From contig NC_092405.1 of NCBI RefSeq assembly GCF_009017415.1, positions 3,844,001 through 3,908,000 of the forward strand: 64,000 bases of DNA. The letters are read 5' to 3'. The notes under the pieces are model-generated. The model was not told where the DNA came from, did no database searches, and worked only from the letters and a program-made list of their open reading frames with translations. The DNA is from Aspergillus flavus. Taxonomy: Eukaryota; Ascomycota; Eurotiomycetes; Eurotiales; Aspergillaceae. Below, one piece after another: positions 1 to 13,160 of the stretch (positions are counted from its first letter, which is position 1; the number at the start of each line of letters is the position of its first letter). A program made the position numbers and the translations under genes.

Positions 1-434
1 CTCCTTTAAGTTCACTTTTTTTCCCCTTTCTATCGCGAGATCTTCGTCACTCCTCAACCGTTCTTTCAACTCTCTCTCTTTCATTTCAAACTCTCTCCTA
101 CTCTCTCTTTATCCCCCCCCTCTTCTGCTTTGGAACCCATTCTTTCCCTCCCGCCCCGGAAGATCCATTCCGCTCAAACTTCCCCTCCCTCTCCGCTCCG
201 TCTGTATTTATAGCAGCCGATTCGTTTCCGCCTGACGAACTGCCCGCAACTCCGCCACAGTCTCGACCCCTCGGGTCAGTTAACCGCAACGCTGTGAATC
301 TCGGGGTGATCCATCTTACATACCATTCGACTCTACTGTCACTAAGATCTTACCTGCATCGTATACACCCGTTCCATTGAAGCCTATGATCTGTCTTTCC
401 AACTCGTCATCGTGCCGGATCTATAGTCGTGGCC
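1..434 (+). promoter_or_regulatory. Pyrimidine-rich leader/promoter of the 5-phosphatase gene
   Basis: No gene is seen here. The plus strand is strongly C/T-rich from about 1 to 200 (runs of ctct and cccc), the usual look of an Aspergillus core promoter or 5' leader, directly upstream of the ATG at 435. No clear TATA box is visible. Confidence 0.5.
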
Positions 435-3400
435 ATGGAGGGAAATGGTAGATCGAGGGACGGCACCGATAGTGCTCCCCTGGTACGTTTCGCGCAGTGC
501 CCCCAACGCTAATGAGGGATCCCCTACTCACACAGTCAACCTCTACAGAGACCAGTGTCTTCCCTTTTGTCTCATTTCGAGAACCTATCCCATCGCCGAG
601 CCCCGTCCGCCTCTCCAAGCGGCCCCCGCGACCCGACCTCGTACCTGAAATCCCCTGAGCCCGTTGACGACTTTCGTTCGGCCCGCGCCTCTCTGGATTT
701 GTCTCGTCCGCGGTCTCCTTGGGTCCCCCCTGCAGACTTTCAGAATGGCCAGGGGACCGAGTATACAAATGGCGCTCCGCGTCAACGTGGGGTGTCTTCG
801 GGACGATCGCCAGGCAGACGGCAAAGCAGACCCATGTCGATGAACCTACATTCTTCGCCGCAACTGGCGCCCACCCTCACAGTCGATTCGCCGCGATCCC
901 CTCCACGGGGCTTTGGGACGCATCCGGACCACAATGAGGATATTCGAACGGCTCGCACGCCACCGAATGCTCCGCGGGAATCGTTGCCGCCCAGGCCCAT
1001 TGCGCAGGCAAACTCCCTTACTCGCCCGACCACTCCTACCTATGCATCGTCGGTGCCGACCGAACATAGAATCGCTCACCTGTCTCCAGGCCATCCAGAC
1101 TCTGCAGTATCGACGCGCGACAGTCCGCCAGAGCGACGGTTGAAGAGTGCTTCGTTACCTCCACCCGCTAACCGAGCAGAGAAGCCTAAAATCCCCGCCA
1201 AACCTGCTGGCTTATCATTCCATGATGGAAATGGCTTGGCTCCTCGTCAGGAACGTCCCCATGTAGAGGATGGGGTATCTCCCTTCAATACGCCCCCTGG
1301 CAGTCCCGACAAATCACCACCGAAAGTACCATCCGCCACAAAGCCGCAGCCGCCGGCTTCCCCTCGACCCGTACCCCCGCCGGTTCGGAGATCTTTCGAC
1401 GAAAGGAGACCTCACCCGAATGCACTTGGCTTGCCGGAGCGGCCACAACCTCGGCGGCCATCCCCGAGACCTACACGAGACACGAAACCCCTGATGGTAC
1501 AAATTCCGTCGCGGCAAACCTCTCAGCAGGAAACCATGTCGGCTATACCACATACCGCCCATCGTTTCCAGAGTTTCGACAGCCCTAGAGAGCCCCCGGG
1601 CTTGCCCCCGCGGCAGCCGTCGATAGCACGTCGAGGTGCTCGGTCGCCAGGAGCGCAGCTTGATCGTTTACGGAGTCCGGTCCAGCCTGAGTGCCCCCCT
1701 CGGCCGGAATTGCGTCCACACCCTACAGGCGAAGTCCATACCCCGAGACAGCTCCAGCGACAACCGTCGTTTTCGCGTGAGACCAAGCCTGGACCTCCCC
1801 CTGCCATTCCGGAGCGCCCTGTTGTTGATCGGCCGGTTGTGGAGAGGCAACCGGTGCGTCCAGTTCCGGCCCCGAGCGAGGATGAGCAGCCCCTCGATGA
1901 GGCCCCCGCTCCCCGGACGGACTACCCAGATGCGTCTCTCGCTAACCGGCGACCGCCGCTTTTGAAGAAAGGCCCTCAGGAGATCCCGACGCGCTATGAC
2001 ACGCGACTCATGGATGTGTGCGGGAAGTACGTATGTACTACTGGTTATCTGACCCGAGTTTGGGACCTCACGACGGGCGAGCAGATCATGACTCTCAGTC
2101 ATGGCGAAACCGTCAAGTGTCTGTCGCTAGCTTTTAAACCAGGGAAGGGTCTGGAGGACGAGGGACAGCGACTGTGGCTTGGTACCAGCGCTGGTGATCT
2201 TCACGAGGTTGATATTGCGACTCAATCGATTGTGGCGTCACGATCCTATCCCTCCCGCCGGGAAGTGATCAAGATCCATCGACATAAGAAGGAGATGTGG
2301 ACTTTAGATGACGAGGGGCGCTTGCTCGTCTGGCCACCAGACGAGTCCGGGACTCCTAATCTCCAGTATAGCTACCATAATCCCTATGACCGGGTTGCGC
2401 GTGGGCATACATTCTCTGTTGTAGTAGGCGATACGCTGTGGCTGGCAACCGGTCGAGAGGTACAAATCTATCGACCCAATGCACGCGACGATGTGTCCTT
2501 CAAAGTGCTCAAGCGGCCGTTAGGCTCACAGCATTCCGGAGAGGTAACATCCGGTGCTTATACTACCAAAGATGGCGGCCGTGTGTATCTGGGACACGCT
2601 GATGGAAAGGTGACTATATACTCGGCCCATGATTATACGTGTCTCGGGGTTGTAAATGTGAGTGTATACAAGATCAATTGCTTAGGTATTGTCGGGGACT
2701 ATCTTTGGGCTGGGTACAAGACAGGCATGATCTATGTGTACGATACGTCAACCAATCCGTGGATGGTGCGGAAGGATTGGCGGGCTCATGACAGTCCGGT
2801 GTCTGCATTCCTCCTCGACACCAGCAGCGTGTGGACGATGAACCGGCTTCAAGTGACTTCGTTAGGAACAGATAACTGTATTCGCCTGTGGGACGGCATG
2901 CTGGAGGATGATTGGATGGGTAAGTTGCATGGATCGTCACTGCATACAACGCAACTAACGATCGGACAGAATCCCGGATGCAAGCTAAGGACGTGGAGTA
3001 CTGTACCTTCCGGGAGATCCGCGCGTCAATTCTGACGTGGAATGCCGGTGCCTCCACCCCCGGTAGCGCGCGTACATCGACCTTTATCCAAGACGCTATC
3101 CATCCTGAAGACCCTCCTGAGATTCTAGTCTTTGGCTTCCAGGAACTGGTGGATCTCGAGAATAAGAAAATTACAGCCAGTGCGTATCTTGTACCTGAAA
3201 CGTCGGTCCAGTTGATGTTGACTAACGGGTTGCAGAGAGCTTGCTTATGGGAAGTAAGAAGAAGGAGAGCAGCGAGAAAGAGCATATCAGCCGTCAGTAC
3301 CGCGTGTGGATGGAGCATCTAACACGGGTCATCAACGAGTGCATGCCCCTTGAAGAGTCGTATGTGCTTTTGCATAGCGCAAACATGATTGGGCTGTTCA

Positions 3401-4359
3401 CATGTATCTTCGTGAAACATAAAGAGCGACAGCGGATCAAGGATCTGAGCGCTGCAGAGGTGAAGCGTGGAATGGGTGGATTGCATGGAAACAAGGTACG
3501 CATGCAAGATGACATTGTTATCTGCATTTAGACTGACTGGAACCTGTAGGGCGCACTTATCCTCCGCTTCATTCTGGACGATAGTTCTCTGTGCTTTGTG
3601 AACTGTCATTTGGCAGCTGGACAGTCGCACACGACACACCGAAACAACGATATCGCCGCCATCCTGGAGTCAGAGGCCCTGCCGGCTGAAACTAGTCTCA
3701 TGACTCGCGCGGATCGTTTTGTCAGTGGCGGAGATGGATCAATGATCATGGATCACGAGATCTGTATCTTGAACGGAGACCTGAACTATCGTATAGACTC
3801 TATACCACGCAACGTCATCATCGAGGACATTCGCAACAACCGATTCACCAAGTTGCTCGAGCGAGACCAATTGCTGGCATCAAGACGCAAGAACCCAGGT
3901 TTCCGTCTGCGATCTTTCATCGAGGCTCCGATCACGTTTGCACCGACATATAAGTATGATGTGGGCACCGATGACTACGACACTAGCGACAAGAAACGCT
4001 CTCCCGCATGGTGTGATCGTGTCCTGTATCGGGGAATAGGCCGGGTGAAGCAACTTGAATACCGACGACACGAAGCCAGAGCCTCTGATCACCGTCCAGT
4101 CAGCGCATCGTTCAAACTCCGGGTCAAGACCGTCCAACCCAACGAACGCGCCGCAGTCTGGGAATCCTGCCAGCAGGAGTTCCAGAAGGAAAAGCGCCGA
4201 CTTGCCTCGGAAGCAAGGTACGTCGTCCTCCACTACCACACACCTCTTCACCAAGCCAGATACGCTAACTGAGAATCTTACAGCATTGAATACCTCATCA
4301 GCGTCCTCGGCACCGAACCCCAACAAGCCCGCGCATTGATTCTGGGGAATGGGAACTAA
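435..4359 (+). CDS. WD40-repeat inositol polyphosphate 5-phosphatase
   Basis: Predicted to remove the 5-phosphate from inositol phospholipids or inositol polyphosphates at membranes. Exons by frame and splice sites: 435-482, 549-2919, 2970-3179, 3236-3495, 3550-4217, 4284-4359, giving 1210 aa. Residues 1 to about 490 are proline/serine/arginine-rich and look disordered. About 495-800 form a WD40-like beta-propeller (for example TRVWDLTTGEQIMTL and NCIRLWDGML). The C-terminal third is the phosphatase, with every family motif visible: LTWNAGAS, FGFQELVDL, NCHLAAG, LNGDLNYRID, PAWCDRVLY and SDHRPVSA, so it should be active. The propeller-plus-phosphatase order is known from fungal and plant (FRA3-type) 5-phosphatases. 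The five introns are 50-66 nt. The ATG was chosen because its 48-nt exon joins in frame to the long exon 2. Confidence 0.93.
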
Positions 4360-7182
4360 TTCAGCCTATCCTCACACCCCCTTCGTTCATTGTTTCCCTA
4401 CATGCAGTTACATTGGCTATTGAGCGGATAAGAGATTAGAGATTAGCGCAAGGCGATGTGTACGACTAATGATTTCACGATAGATATGTATCATGAGCTG
4501 GGTTAGATTATGGGGATGGGTAGAGTAGGTACTTGTCTTAATTTTAATTGTGCTGTATTTATATGATGCCGGCCTTGCGGGCATATAAATAGATTATTGT
4601 CCCTTAGAAGTTATAGCACACCGTCTCCCTCTAAGGGATGGCAAGGCTTTGCTTAAGCTTAGTTGCTATTCCTCTTAGCAGGAGTAGAGATAATTAGCAG
4701 GAATCAGCAGGAGTCGGTGGGGATCAGTGGGAATCGGTAGTAATTGACAGGATTTGTCATTTGGTAGTATTACGTGCCGTATCTGTCTTCGTCATACACA
4801 GTAAATAGGCCAGGAGACCAGACTATAAAGAAGGACGGCGAAAGAAAAAAAATAGATCGAACAAGAGCGGAAGCGGCCCATTCCACCGTGGACCGTGGTG
4901 GAGCGGTTGCACCAGGAAATTTTAATCTCGGGAACGCGGGCGACGATCCCTACCCTATATACTTCCATCTGATAGAATATCGATTCAGTATGATGCACCG
5001 ATCCATGATGAACGGTCCAAGGCTGTGTAGCCCTACTATGTACAATACTATTGGTGCAATCGTACGAAAACTGTCAGGACCACGCTCTTTCAAAGCGCCA
5101 CCGTTCTTCCAGCCACCTTCTCCTCTTTTCTCCCCCGTTGATTCCATGGTGATGATGGCGCTCTGTTTCCTCCAAGGCACGTGGATTGCAATTCCCGACA
5201 CTGATTGTGTACGCGCTACCTATTATACTATATAAAATTTTGTCAATCCATGCGCTGGAATGGGCTGGTCTCTAAGCCAAGCGCGCTTATTTCGATCTAA
5301 TCATCCGTAGAGCCGCTATAGTGTGTGTGTGTCGGCTCCATCGTAGGGAACGTTCTAGGACTTCACCGCTACGATGTCGGGCCAAAAGACTAGGTACCTA
5401 GTAGCAATCCTAGGTCCCTGATCTGGAATAGCTTCCGGTATAAGGTAACCCGTCATAGTGTGTCCTCTGAACAATTCCGCCGACTTATAGGACCGGTGAT
5501 TACCTTGCGATCATCATCTGTCCAGAACATAAGAGCTTAACCCGGGGTTTCTTCCCCCTATCTCGAGGTATTCGCGGCATTTCTTTCATGGTTCAATGAA
5601 CCAGCAGGGTACAAGTCTGAGTACACTTGATGTTTTTCAAAATCCCAATTATTTTAAAGCTTTATAAGAGAATTTAACAGATCATTTTTTAATATTTTAG
5701 GCCACTATTTTGATAATAAAATTGTAGTATATATATATATATTCCAGTTTTATTTTACAAGCTCCCTCAAGATCCCGGGCTGTCTGGACTCTGCACAGTT
5801 GTTGATTACTCGTGGATGAGGCTACAGGACGTAGAGCGGCAGACGCACCCTTCTTCGGCGCCCCGCCGGTTTTAACCCAGCAGGACCAAGGCTTTTCCCC
5901 TAGTTATAAACCGCGAAATAGACGGGATGGCCAAGAGCCCAACGGAGTGACAATTTTACTACTATTATTACTTTACAAGAGAAGTAACGACTTGAAAACT
6001 TGTATATAGATTATTTTCGTAAAATATTGTATTTTTTAAAAGATATAATAATGTTTTCTGTTTAGATGTTATCAACATTATGAACGGGAGCGTAGTCCAT
6101 ATAGGAAAATTTCTTTCAATACTTCAACTTTCTGGAAATACTACTGCTCGTTAAAAAGTAACATAAGAGATTATATGTAAAAGTTTTATTTTTACTATTA
6201 GATTTATGAAAGACAATCTTAAAATGGAGGTTTAGAATCTAAGTTTGTTGAGCAAAATTGAAGCTTAAAACTATCCAATTTTGCTGAGTTTTGGTGGGAA
6301 AACAGGGTTTGTATGTACTCGGACGTTTGACCCAGTTTGGGTATGTGTAGTAGATACTAGACAAATACAAATCGCGTGGCGCGGAGGAGTCTTTCAAAGG
6401 AATACTATCGATGCCTTTGCTCTACAGCCGGTGCTGTGATTACTGTCTGGAAACTGGTAAAAAGGAGAAATTCTCTGGGCAGGCCATCACCGTCCGTAGC
6501 CGTGGTATGTCGGTACCTGATGATCATTTGCCGATCATGGATTCAAGTGGAAAACATGTTTTCGGTCGAAGACATATTTTCGCTTTGTCTCTTTTTGCTT
6601 TTTTTTTTTTTTTTGCCGGTCCGTCACTACATTAACCATGGAACTCTGTGAAGCCGTACTTCTGTCATCTTATTGGTATAGGAACCTTCACGCTCAGACT
6701 TCTCCGTAATTATGGCCAGGTGCCTGAGCAACAGCACCACCTCGCTAACTTGCCTTTTCTTTTTTCTTTTTCTTTTCTTTCGAATTCAAATTAATTCTTT
6801 CGAGTTTCCCTCAGATGTTCCCCAATGTTCACCAATGTTCCCCAATGTTCCCCAAGCCATGCCGGCGGTTTCCTGCAAGCCCATCATCTTGGACCCACTC
6901 GCCGCTTTTCCAATGCATATCAATGGCCACAAGGAAGACGATTGACATTGATGTAGGCATGGCCGAAGTCCCGTATGTGCTCGAACTGTTAGTAGTTCTC
7001 TTCTTTGCGGCGAAATGGGCGGGAGAACACGAATACAATACTTTGATTAATTACAACTCCTTATTGGCTAGCCGTCCAAAGCCTGCATTAGTAGGTAGGA
7101 TCCTGGATGTAGAAGTGTAGCCCAGGACCGCCTACAAAGCTGATCGCGAAAGGACTTTTACTAGATGTTGCCCACATCTACC
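4360..7182. other. Intergenic, low-complexity and AT-rich
   Basis: No convincing gene. It holds imperfect G-rich repeats at about 4678-4760 (variants of agcaggagtc/gtggggatca), an AT-rich stretch with a TA microsatellite near 5640-5750, a 16-T run at 6599-6614 and a short 10-mer array at 6814-6855. The open frame at 4774-5235 has no family features, and its composition matches the surrounding DNA. The rest shows nothing I can name. Confidence 0.6.
6814..6855 (+). repeat. Short tandem array of a 10-mer (atgttcccca)
   Basis: Four head-to-tail copies of atgttcccca, one with a C-to-A change. It lies in the intergenic region about 500 bp upstream of the zinc-finger gene. Confidence 0.8.
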
Positions 7183-7190
7183 TATAAATA
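7183..7190 (+). promoter_or_regulatory. TATA box of the C2H2 gene
   Basis: tataaata lies about 155 bp before the ATG at 7345, followed by a C/T-rich leader (ctctctccctctttctcg). The spacing allows a leader of roughly 120 nt. Confidence 0.5.
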
Positions 7191-7344
7191 CTCCATGGAA
7201 GGACGATTTTTCCTTTCAACCATCTACATCCCTCACAGCTTTGTTATATTCACGAATATTCATTCGGACTATTCTCAGCTGCATTACTCTCTCTCCCTCT
7301 TTCTCGTTTGCTTTTCCTTTTCTCTTTCTCGCCAGTTGCTTGCT

Positions 7345-8065
7345 ATGGAAGAGACAACGGGAGGTTCTGTATGGGGAGCTTCGGAGTTTTCGTTCACGGA
7401 GGACGAACAAGTTGAACCTACATCTCCAAACCAGGGGCAAAGCTATTTAGACCCGTATCATTTCTATGAACCGACGACTGCTGCCTCATACCCTTCCCTA
7501 TCATCGTTTGGCATGGGGCCCGCAGATCTAATTATCCCTAATCTTTCACCAGCCTTCTTGCCTTGGCCGATCAATGACAATATACCGGCACATATGCTTG
7601 TCCATGACAATAACGTCAACCCTCAAGCAACCGTCGCCACCTTTATACCTTCTCATGGCCACCCCCAAGAGTACCCTCACGTCCCGAACCCCAATATCCA
7701 GCATCCATCTCAGTCACCGACCAACAACAACACCTTAGCAACTGACCAAAACCCCAATACCCAGCATGAAGCAACTGGAGCAACCAAAGCCCTGTAAGCT
7801 CGATAGTCCCTAGATTCCGCCATATCCAACCCAATCGTCCTGCTCTAACGATGTCCCCCGCAGCACCCACAGCTCAACCAAGCCAAAACAGTGGCGCTGC
7901 GACGAGAAGGGCTGCAAATACAGGGGCACGTTCGCCCGCAAAGCAGAAATGAAGCGTCATATTGAGTCCTTACACGTTAATCCAGGTTCACATGAGTGTC
8001 CGCTTTGCGGGAGCCAACATAACCGTAAGGATAATCTTGTTGCACATTTGAAGACCAGACATTGA
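7345..8065 (+). CDS. Small C2H2 zinc-finger protein (putative transcription factor)
   Basis: Exons 7345-7793 and 7864-8065 (intron 70 nt, branch CTCTAAC) encode 216 aa. The first ~150 residues are acidic, then P/N/Q/H-rich, with no domain, and look like an activation region. The second exon holds two C-terminal zinc fingers. Finger 1 is CDEKGC...H-x4-H with 14 residues between the second Cys and first His. Finger 2 is CPLC-x12-H-LKTR-H, a standard C2H2. The protein ends four residues after the last finger position, so the DNA-binding part is the extreme C-terminus, as in many small fungal C2H2 proteins. Nuclear DNA binding is inferred from the fingers; the targets are unknown. Spliced joining is needed to bring the fingers into frame. 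Confidence 0.85.
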
Positions 8066-8075
8066 GGGCTTTTCG

Positions 8076-8146
8076 TTTCTTCTTTCTTCTTCTTTCTTCT
8101 TCTTCTTCTTCTTCTTCTTCTTCTTCTTCTTCTTCTTCTTCTTCTT
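8076..8146 (+). repeat. (TTC)n microsatellite
   Basis: About 70 bp of nearly pure ttc/tct units with a few ttct interruptions, starting about 10 bp after the stop codon of the zinc-finger gene, probably inside its 3' UTR. Confidence 0.95.
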
Positions 8147-8683
8147 TCCTTTTTTTCTTTTTCTTTGTAGAAAAAGTTAGCTTTGATGTGCTCTAGTTCG
8201 TATTTCGGGTTTTGCTGTTTGCTGTGCCTCTTGGTAAATAGGGCTATAGATTATTGGTTGTTGATAGACGTAAAGTTACTTGTCTTATCTAAACATTCAA
8301 TCAATCGGTCAAAATTCTATTAGCCTGTTGGAGCCTAACTATTACACATTTAGCTATGCAGTTGCTGGAGGCAGAATTATAGGCAATGGTGTTCTTTCCA
8401 ATGAGTTTATTGTGAGTGTGTCAAATCTGCATTACTTATAATACATTTGTCACACATGTCCATATATAGATTTGTTTAATAGGCTGTATTTTATCATATA
8501 GTATCTTACCTATACTATAACAAATCTCGTGATTAGGAGCGTTGCCTAACATCTCATCCTCACCCAGCGCACAGTCGGAGTAAACATAGTTTATGGCTAA
8601 TAATACAGGCCGATACGAGTGGTCATCACTACGGTCGATCTAGCAGAGAGATAGAATGCTTGTGTCTCTAACATTAGACCAAA

Positions 8684-8710
8684 GCTTCGGAGAGTTTTTT
8701 TCTCCGAAGC
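8684..8710. other. Perfect 10-bp hairpin
   Basis: gcttcggaga, a 7-nt loop (gtttttt), then tctccgaagc. It has a T-rich loop and a T-rich downstream flank. It lies over 600 bp from any gene I can call. Function unknown. Confidence 0.6.
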
Positions 8711-9384
8711 CTGCTTTTCTTCTTCGTAGTGGTCATCTTATCTCTGTTGTTGACACACCTCCGTGAGTCCTGTTAGTCCCTGGAGGACATGGTGGTGAAG
8801 CATCCACTGCGCAAAGCTAGTTCTGAAAGTGAGTAGCAGAGGTGGCGACAGAAGCAACAATTTATTTCTCTTATGCATGGGTCTCTGGGTACACTACAGC
8901 ACCATTATAACCAGATTTGTTTCTTTCTTAAAAATGACACTTACGCATCTGCTACACAACGAATACTCCCCGAGAAGAGAAGCTACAGAGTTGGCCTGGG
9001 CTGGTACCCCTACTTAATCGAGGATTCGACTAAAAACAGGGGGGCAAGAAGCAGAAGGTTCAATGAGTGTGTATGATCATGTCAGATCTAGCTAAGATCA
9101 TGACCGTCGAAAGAAGCGAATGAATATAAGCAATAACAGGGAAGGAGACAGAAAAAGGAAAGCGACAGCAAGAGTATCTCAGAATATTGCCCAACAGGCA
9201 ATAGACCGAGCTGACATGGAAAAGAATACATCGAAGCGACAGAGATAAGTTTCGCGTTTGAATAAGAATCAAAGATATCCGGCCTTCTGGCATTTGCTGG
9301 CTCCCGCAACTGACAATGGGAAAAGAAAGCCTTTCATTCCCTCTGGAGGGATTCGATTCAGTCGCAGCAACCGTCGGACTGGAC

Positions 9385-10225
9385 TCATCTGCTGGACAAG
9401 GCGTCAATGAAGTCACCAACATTGATATACCTCTTATCCTTATCGCTGAAGTTTTTCATCTTATCCGGATCCATCCCGATCTCAACTCCATCTTCGCCCC
9501 CTATTCTGATTGTTGTTCCTTTTGTTGATTTTCCACGGTTTGTATCGCAGATAGCAGCTCCTAGTCGATTATATGCGTCCTGACAGAGGTCCTGTGTTAA
9601 AGTCATACCATTTTTGGAAAGCTTCTTCCACCAGAAGTTCAAAACGCTTAACTGACCGCCGGTATCAACAACATTCTTGACGGCAAAGCGTAACCATTTA
9701 CCCTTTGGGGTTTTTTCATCAGGGATTTTGCTAAGGAATGCAGCACAGGCACTAGTCGTATATTCAGCAATATAGCTGTTTGCAACTTCGTTGCCTGTAA
9801 TTGTATTAGTAGATCTAGGAGGCTTATAGAAGACTAAAATGGATACCAACCTTTCATTATACAGTCGCACTGAGCAATATGACCATCAACGTTCCAGTAT
9901 CCACACTTTCCAGTCCCCTTCGCTCGTCGGCTAAGAGGAACCCAATTCGAGGGTGGAAAACCTTCCACCTGATTGTCATATTTCTGGGCAGCAGAAGTGC
10001 TTGAAAGTGACGGGTCCAGGGGTATCCATTTGGAGCGCTCCGAGATAGAGACAGGGCCGGCTGATGGAGGCGCAGAGCCTTCAATGCTGGTGACCAGGGG
10101 ATGGATAGCTCCCGCTAGTATCAACATAGCAAGATAACCCAGCACCAAGATGATCGATCCTGGAACTTGGCAGCATCAGTAAGCGGGTTTCTTCCGTAGA
10201 ACTCAGGGAAAACGTTACGTTTCAT
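9385..10225 (-). CDS. Small secreted six-cysteine protein, paralog A
   Basis: Exons on the minus strand: 10225-10219 (only 7 nt), 10159-9851 and 9794-9385, giving 241 aa. It starts MKRSIILVLGYLAMLILAGA, a clear signal peptide. The mature part has six cysteines: three in the segment KCGYWNVDGHIAQCDC, one in TSAC, one in DLCQDAY and one in AICD. All are conserved in the paralog at 24874-25655, as are WLRFAVKN and KDKRY. I do not recognise the family, so no activity is assigned. Introns are 59 and 56 nt, both phase 1, at the same places as in the paralog. A TATA-like sequence (10392-10398) lies about 170 bp upstream. A secreted effector or antimicrobial-type role is only a guess from size, signal and cysteines. 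Confidence 0.85.
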
Positions 10226-10391
10226 TGTTAGGAAATGATTTCGTTGTTGGGGAATGATTCAAAGTTGCGAATGCGTATGCAAGCGATCAATGGTAAAGAT
10301 AGATAAACTGTAGAGCCAATTGACTAGAGCACGTCTTGATTGAAAGAGATAATACTCTGAATGAATGCAAGAACAGCCGGGACAGAGCTTG

Positions 10392-10398
10392 CTTTATA
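10392..10398 (-). promoter_or_regulatory. TATA box of paralog A
   Basis: tataaag on the minus strand, about 170 bp before the ATG. Paralog B has tataaaa at almost the same distance. Confidence 0.5.
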
Positions 10399-13105
10399 AC
10401 ATTTTTTGATGAGCCCTTGGACGTTGTGTCTCTCTCTCTCTAAGAATCTTAGCATTTCACATTCTGACTGTTGTACACGTGTAGAAGCTCCAATACAATA
10501 TGGACGTCTATCACCCAGTTTTACCTACATGACCCTATGACGTCTGCTTCTATGGAGCAGCCGACTCATCCAACCAACACTAGAGGGGATACGGTATACT
10601 ATTGGACCATAATCACCTTTCCTGCTCTGCGCAATACTAATTTAGTAAACCCGGTTTTCCGAATATTGAAATTGAAGGAACACTAGGCATATATGTTTCA
10701 GCATCTTCCTTCATGGCCTGCAGTTGTATAGGAAACTTCAGAGATACACTGCCACATTCCAGGGATCATTATACTAGCGCTATCTTTGCCTTTTACTTCT
10801 GGATTACTTACTGCTGTATTGTAGCTGCCTGGGCCCTGGATGAAGAGAAAAACTGTATGCGTGAGTAGCTGGAGATAAGGAGGGATACAGCTCACGCACA
10901 AATCATGTCACTGGATTCAAGCTAGCCTATATTGAATTGGAATGCTATATTGTTTCTATTCGTTCCTAAGTAGTAGATAGCTAAAGTACACTACTATTTG
11001 GAATGCTACCTGCCTCCAATGAACAGAATCATCTATCATTGAGCTGTTGGCTGTGAATAGCCTCTGTGTCGTTGCCTAACAAAGAATACTATTCTTAGGG
11101 CTGTACCTCTGAGGCGCCGGCTCCGTATCACAATAGAGTGATATCTCAACTTTCCCTTGCGCCGGGCACCAGCCCATGTCAATGCGAAAACTGCCTCTAC
11201 TATTTTAATTATTATCATAGCCCTAGGATAGTTTATAGTATTTCTACTGCTGAGAGGGATATCTATTTCATCATTAAGTTATGGATATGTCTCGTGCCCA
11301 ATGTAAGCACGTTTTTTAGTCACAAACACCAGATATTAATTGCTCCAGGCTCTTTGAAATTATACGGTAGTATTCTTTTCTAAGGAGCAATGACCTCTCG
11401 TAGTCCACTTTTAACCGGAAGCATCTTCGGACAGAACTTAGTGTGCATCATACAAAGCAAGAGCCAACTTGACGTAAATTACATGCATGAATTAGCGGCC
11501 GGGTTAGCGGCCAGGTATCTATCATGGCGGTTAGACCCACCACGTTAGTACACTTAACCGTCCTAATATCGTCTAGAATATTACGGATTTATGACCGCCC
11601 ACATATATGATATCATCACACTGACACACGGAAAGGAGAGGGGATAAAGTTGGACCAATCATACTAACTACCTAACTAAGGCAGTAAGAACGCGATGTGA
11701 GTTAGCCTGGAAGATTATTGGATGCGCACTGCTCCTAGTTTGTGCTGCCGCAGGCACCTTGCATGTCGCTTCGGGAACGGGAGGGCGGCTAATCTATGGT
11801 GATCTTTGCTGATACAGGAACAATATCCAGAGCGGGGAAGTCAATGCACATTTCTTAGGCTAAGTAGGTGAGATGAAGGTTTTGGTCATTGCTGTTTTGA
11901 CGCTGCATTGTTCCTGACCGTAAATCAAAATTTGGGGGCTGATTCGCCTATCGGATATTACAGCCATACTACACGTACTAGTGAAATAATATAATTGTAT
12001 TCATGCTGCCGGGGATCTACAGGGTTTGAAACAGAACCGTAATAGGCGCATTGTTTCTACTATTTTACCTTTTCAATTCTACTTTTGCGAAAGTCTAGTC
12101 CGGTGAGAAAAGCTCTCATTAGTGCCCCAAAAATACGACAACGTGCAGGATGCAGAAGAACGGAAGAAGAAATGCGCGCTACATAGCGGCGGAGAAGGAT
12201 GTTGGGATGTAGGACGTTTATGATTGGCTCTAGACATGCCACTTAAACTTGGTCATTTGGTGGTGACAGAGGCCAGAACGTCCTACCGAAATCCTGAGTA
12301 TGAATTTGAGAAATCATGGTCCAATCTAGCTTAAAGCACGAGTGGGATGTGGCCGGCACCGATGACATTCCCCTGCTGATCTTAGTGTAGGAAAGGTCAC
12401 AAGCATAGCTAACACTATAATTGATGCACTCAATGTAGTTGGACCTTTCCTCGACCCTGGATTCGCTCTTGCAACCTTATCATTAGGCAGAATATTTCTA
12501 AAAAGTACCCGGGCGTTGGCTGGAAATAACTTTTAACATGTTTCGTATATATAGAAATCCGAGCACTGTATAAACTAATTCTGGTAAGGCCGCTGTGTGC
12601 AGCATGGCGCGGGCTAGGCTAGGACAAACCACAAAAGGACGTCTGTCTATAGCTTCATAGTAACACATGACATCTCTTTAGGACTTCTGCCTAGATGCTA
12701 TAAGGGTAAATCTGATGACTCTAAATTATGGTTTGCATCAAAGGCCTCGTGATACTATTATGCCTGTATAGGTTGGATGGGGCTTATCATTAGCCTAGGT
12801 AGCATTGTATCAGATATGTTGGTACAGCAGCCTCTAGGATAGGTTCGGGAAGCGGAGGGATAAAGGCTATGACAGCGTAATACAAACGATACCAGCCTTC
12901 TATTTCCTAGGCGCAGCGCAGTGATAGTGATAGGCAGCACAACTGAGTCTTAGGCAAGACCCTGTATGCTCAAGATATAAGTACATGCCGTACTTACTCT
13001 AAAAATTATCCAGGGCATCTTATCCTCCACAGCCCAAGGAATAACTCAGTTGTTGAATATTACAGCCTGCCCATCCTCTTACTCTTCTCAACAATATCAG
13101 TTTCC

Positions 13106-13112
13106 TATATAA
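13106..13112 (+). promoter_or_regulatory. TATA box of the secreted HAE-motif gene
   Basis: tatataa about 50 bp before the ATG at 13161, implying a short leader. Confidence 0.45.
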
Positions 13113-13160
13113 CTTTGTTTCATTTGAACCCTGGTTTTATACCTTTTGGAAGCCAGAATC

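Larger units (their letters stand above)
8066..9384. other. Intergenic: 3' region of the zinc-finger gene
   Basis: Contains the TTC microsatellite at 8076-8146 and the perfect hairpin at 8684-8710. Otherwise I see no coding potential on either strand. Confidence 0.6.
10226..13160. other. Gene-poor stretch of ~2.9 kb
   Basis: Apart from promoter sequences at each end, no open frame shows codon bias, family motifs or splice-compatible extensions. Stop codons are frequent on both strands. It may contain decayed repeats, but I could not define ends. Confidence 0.5.

Noticed and set aside
2674..3318. 214-codon antisense ORF in the 5-phosphatase gene
   Set aside because: Antisense to an intact conserved gene, spans its introns and has no recognisable features.
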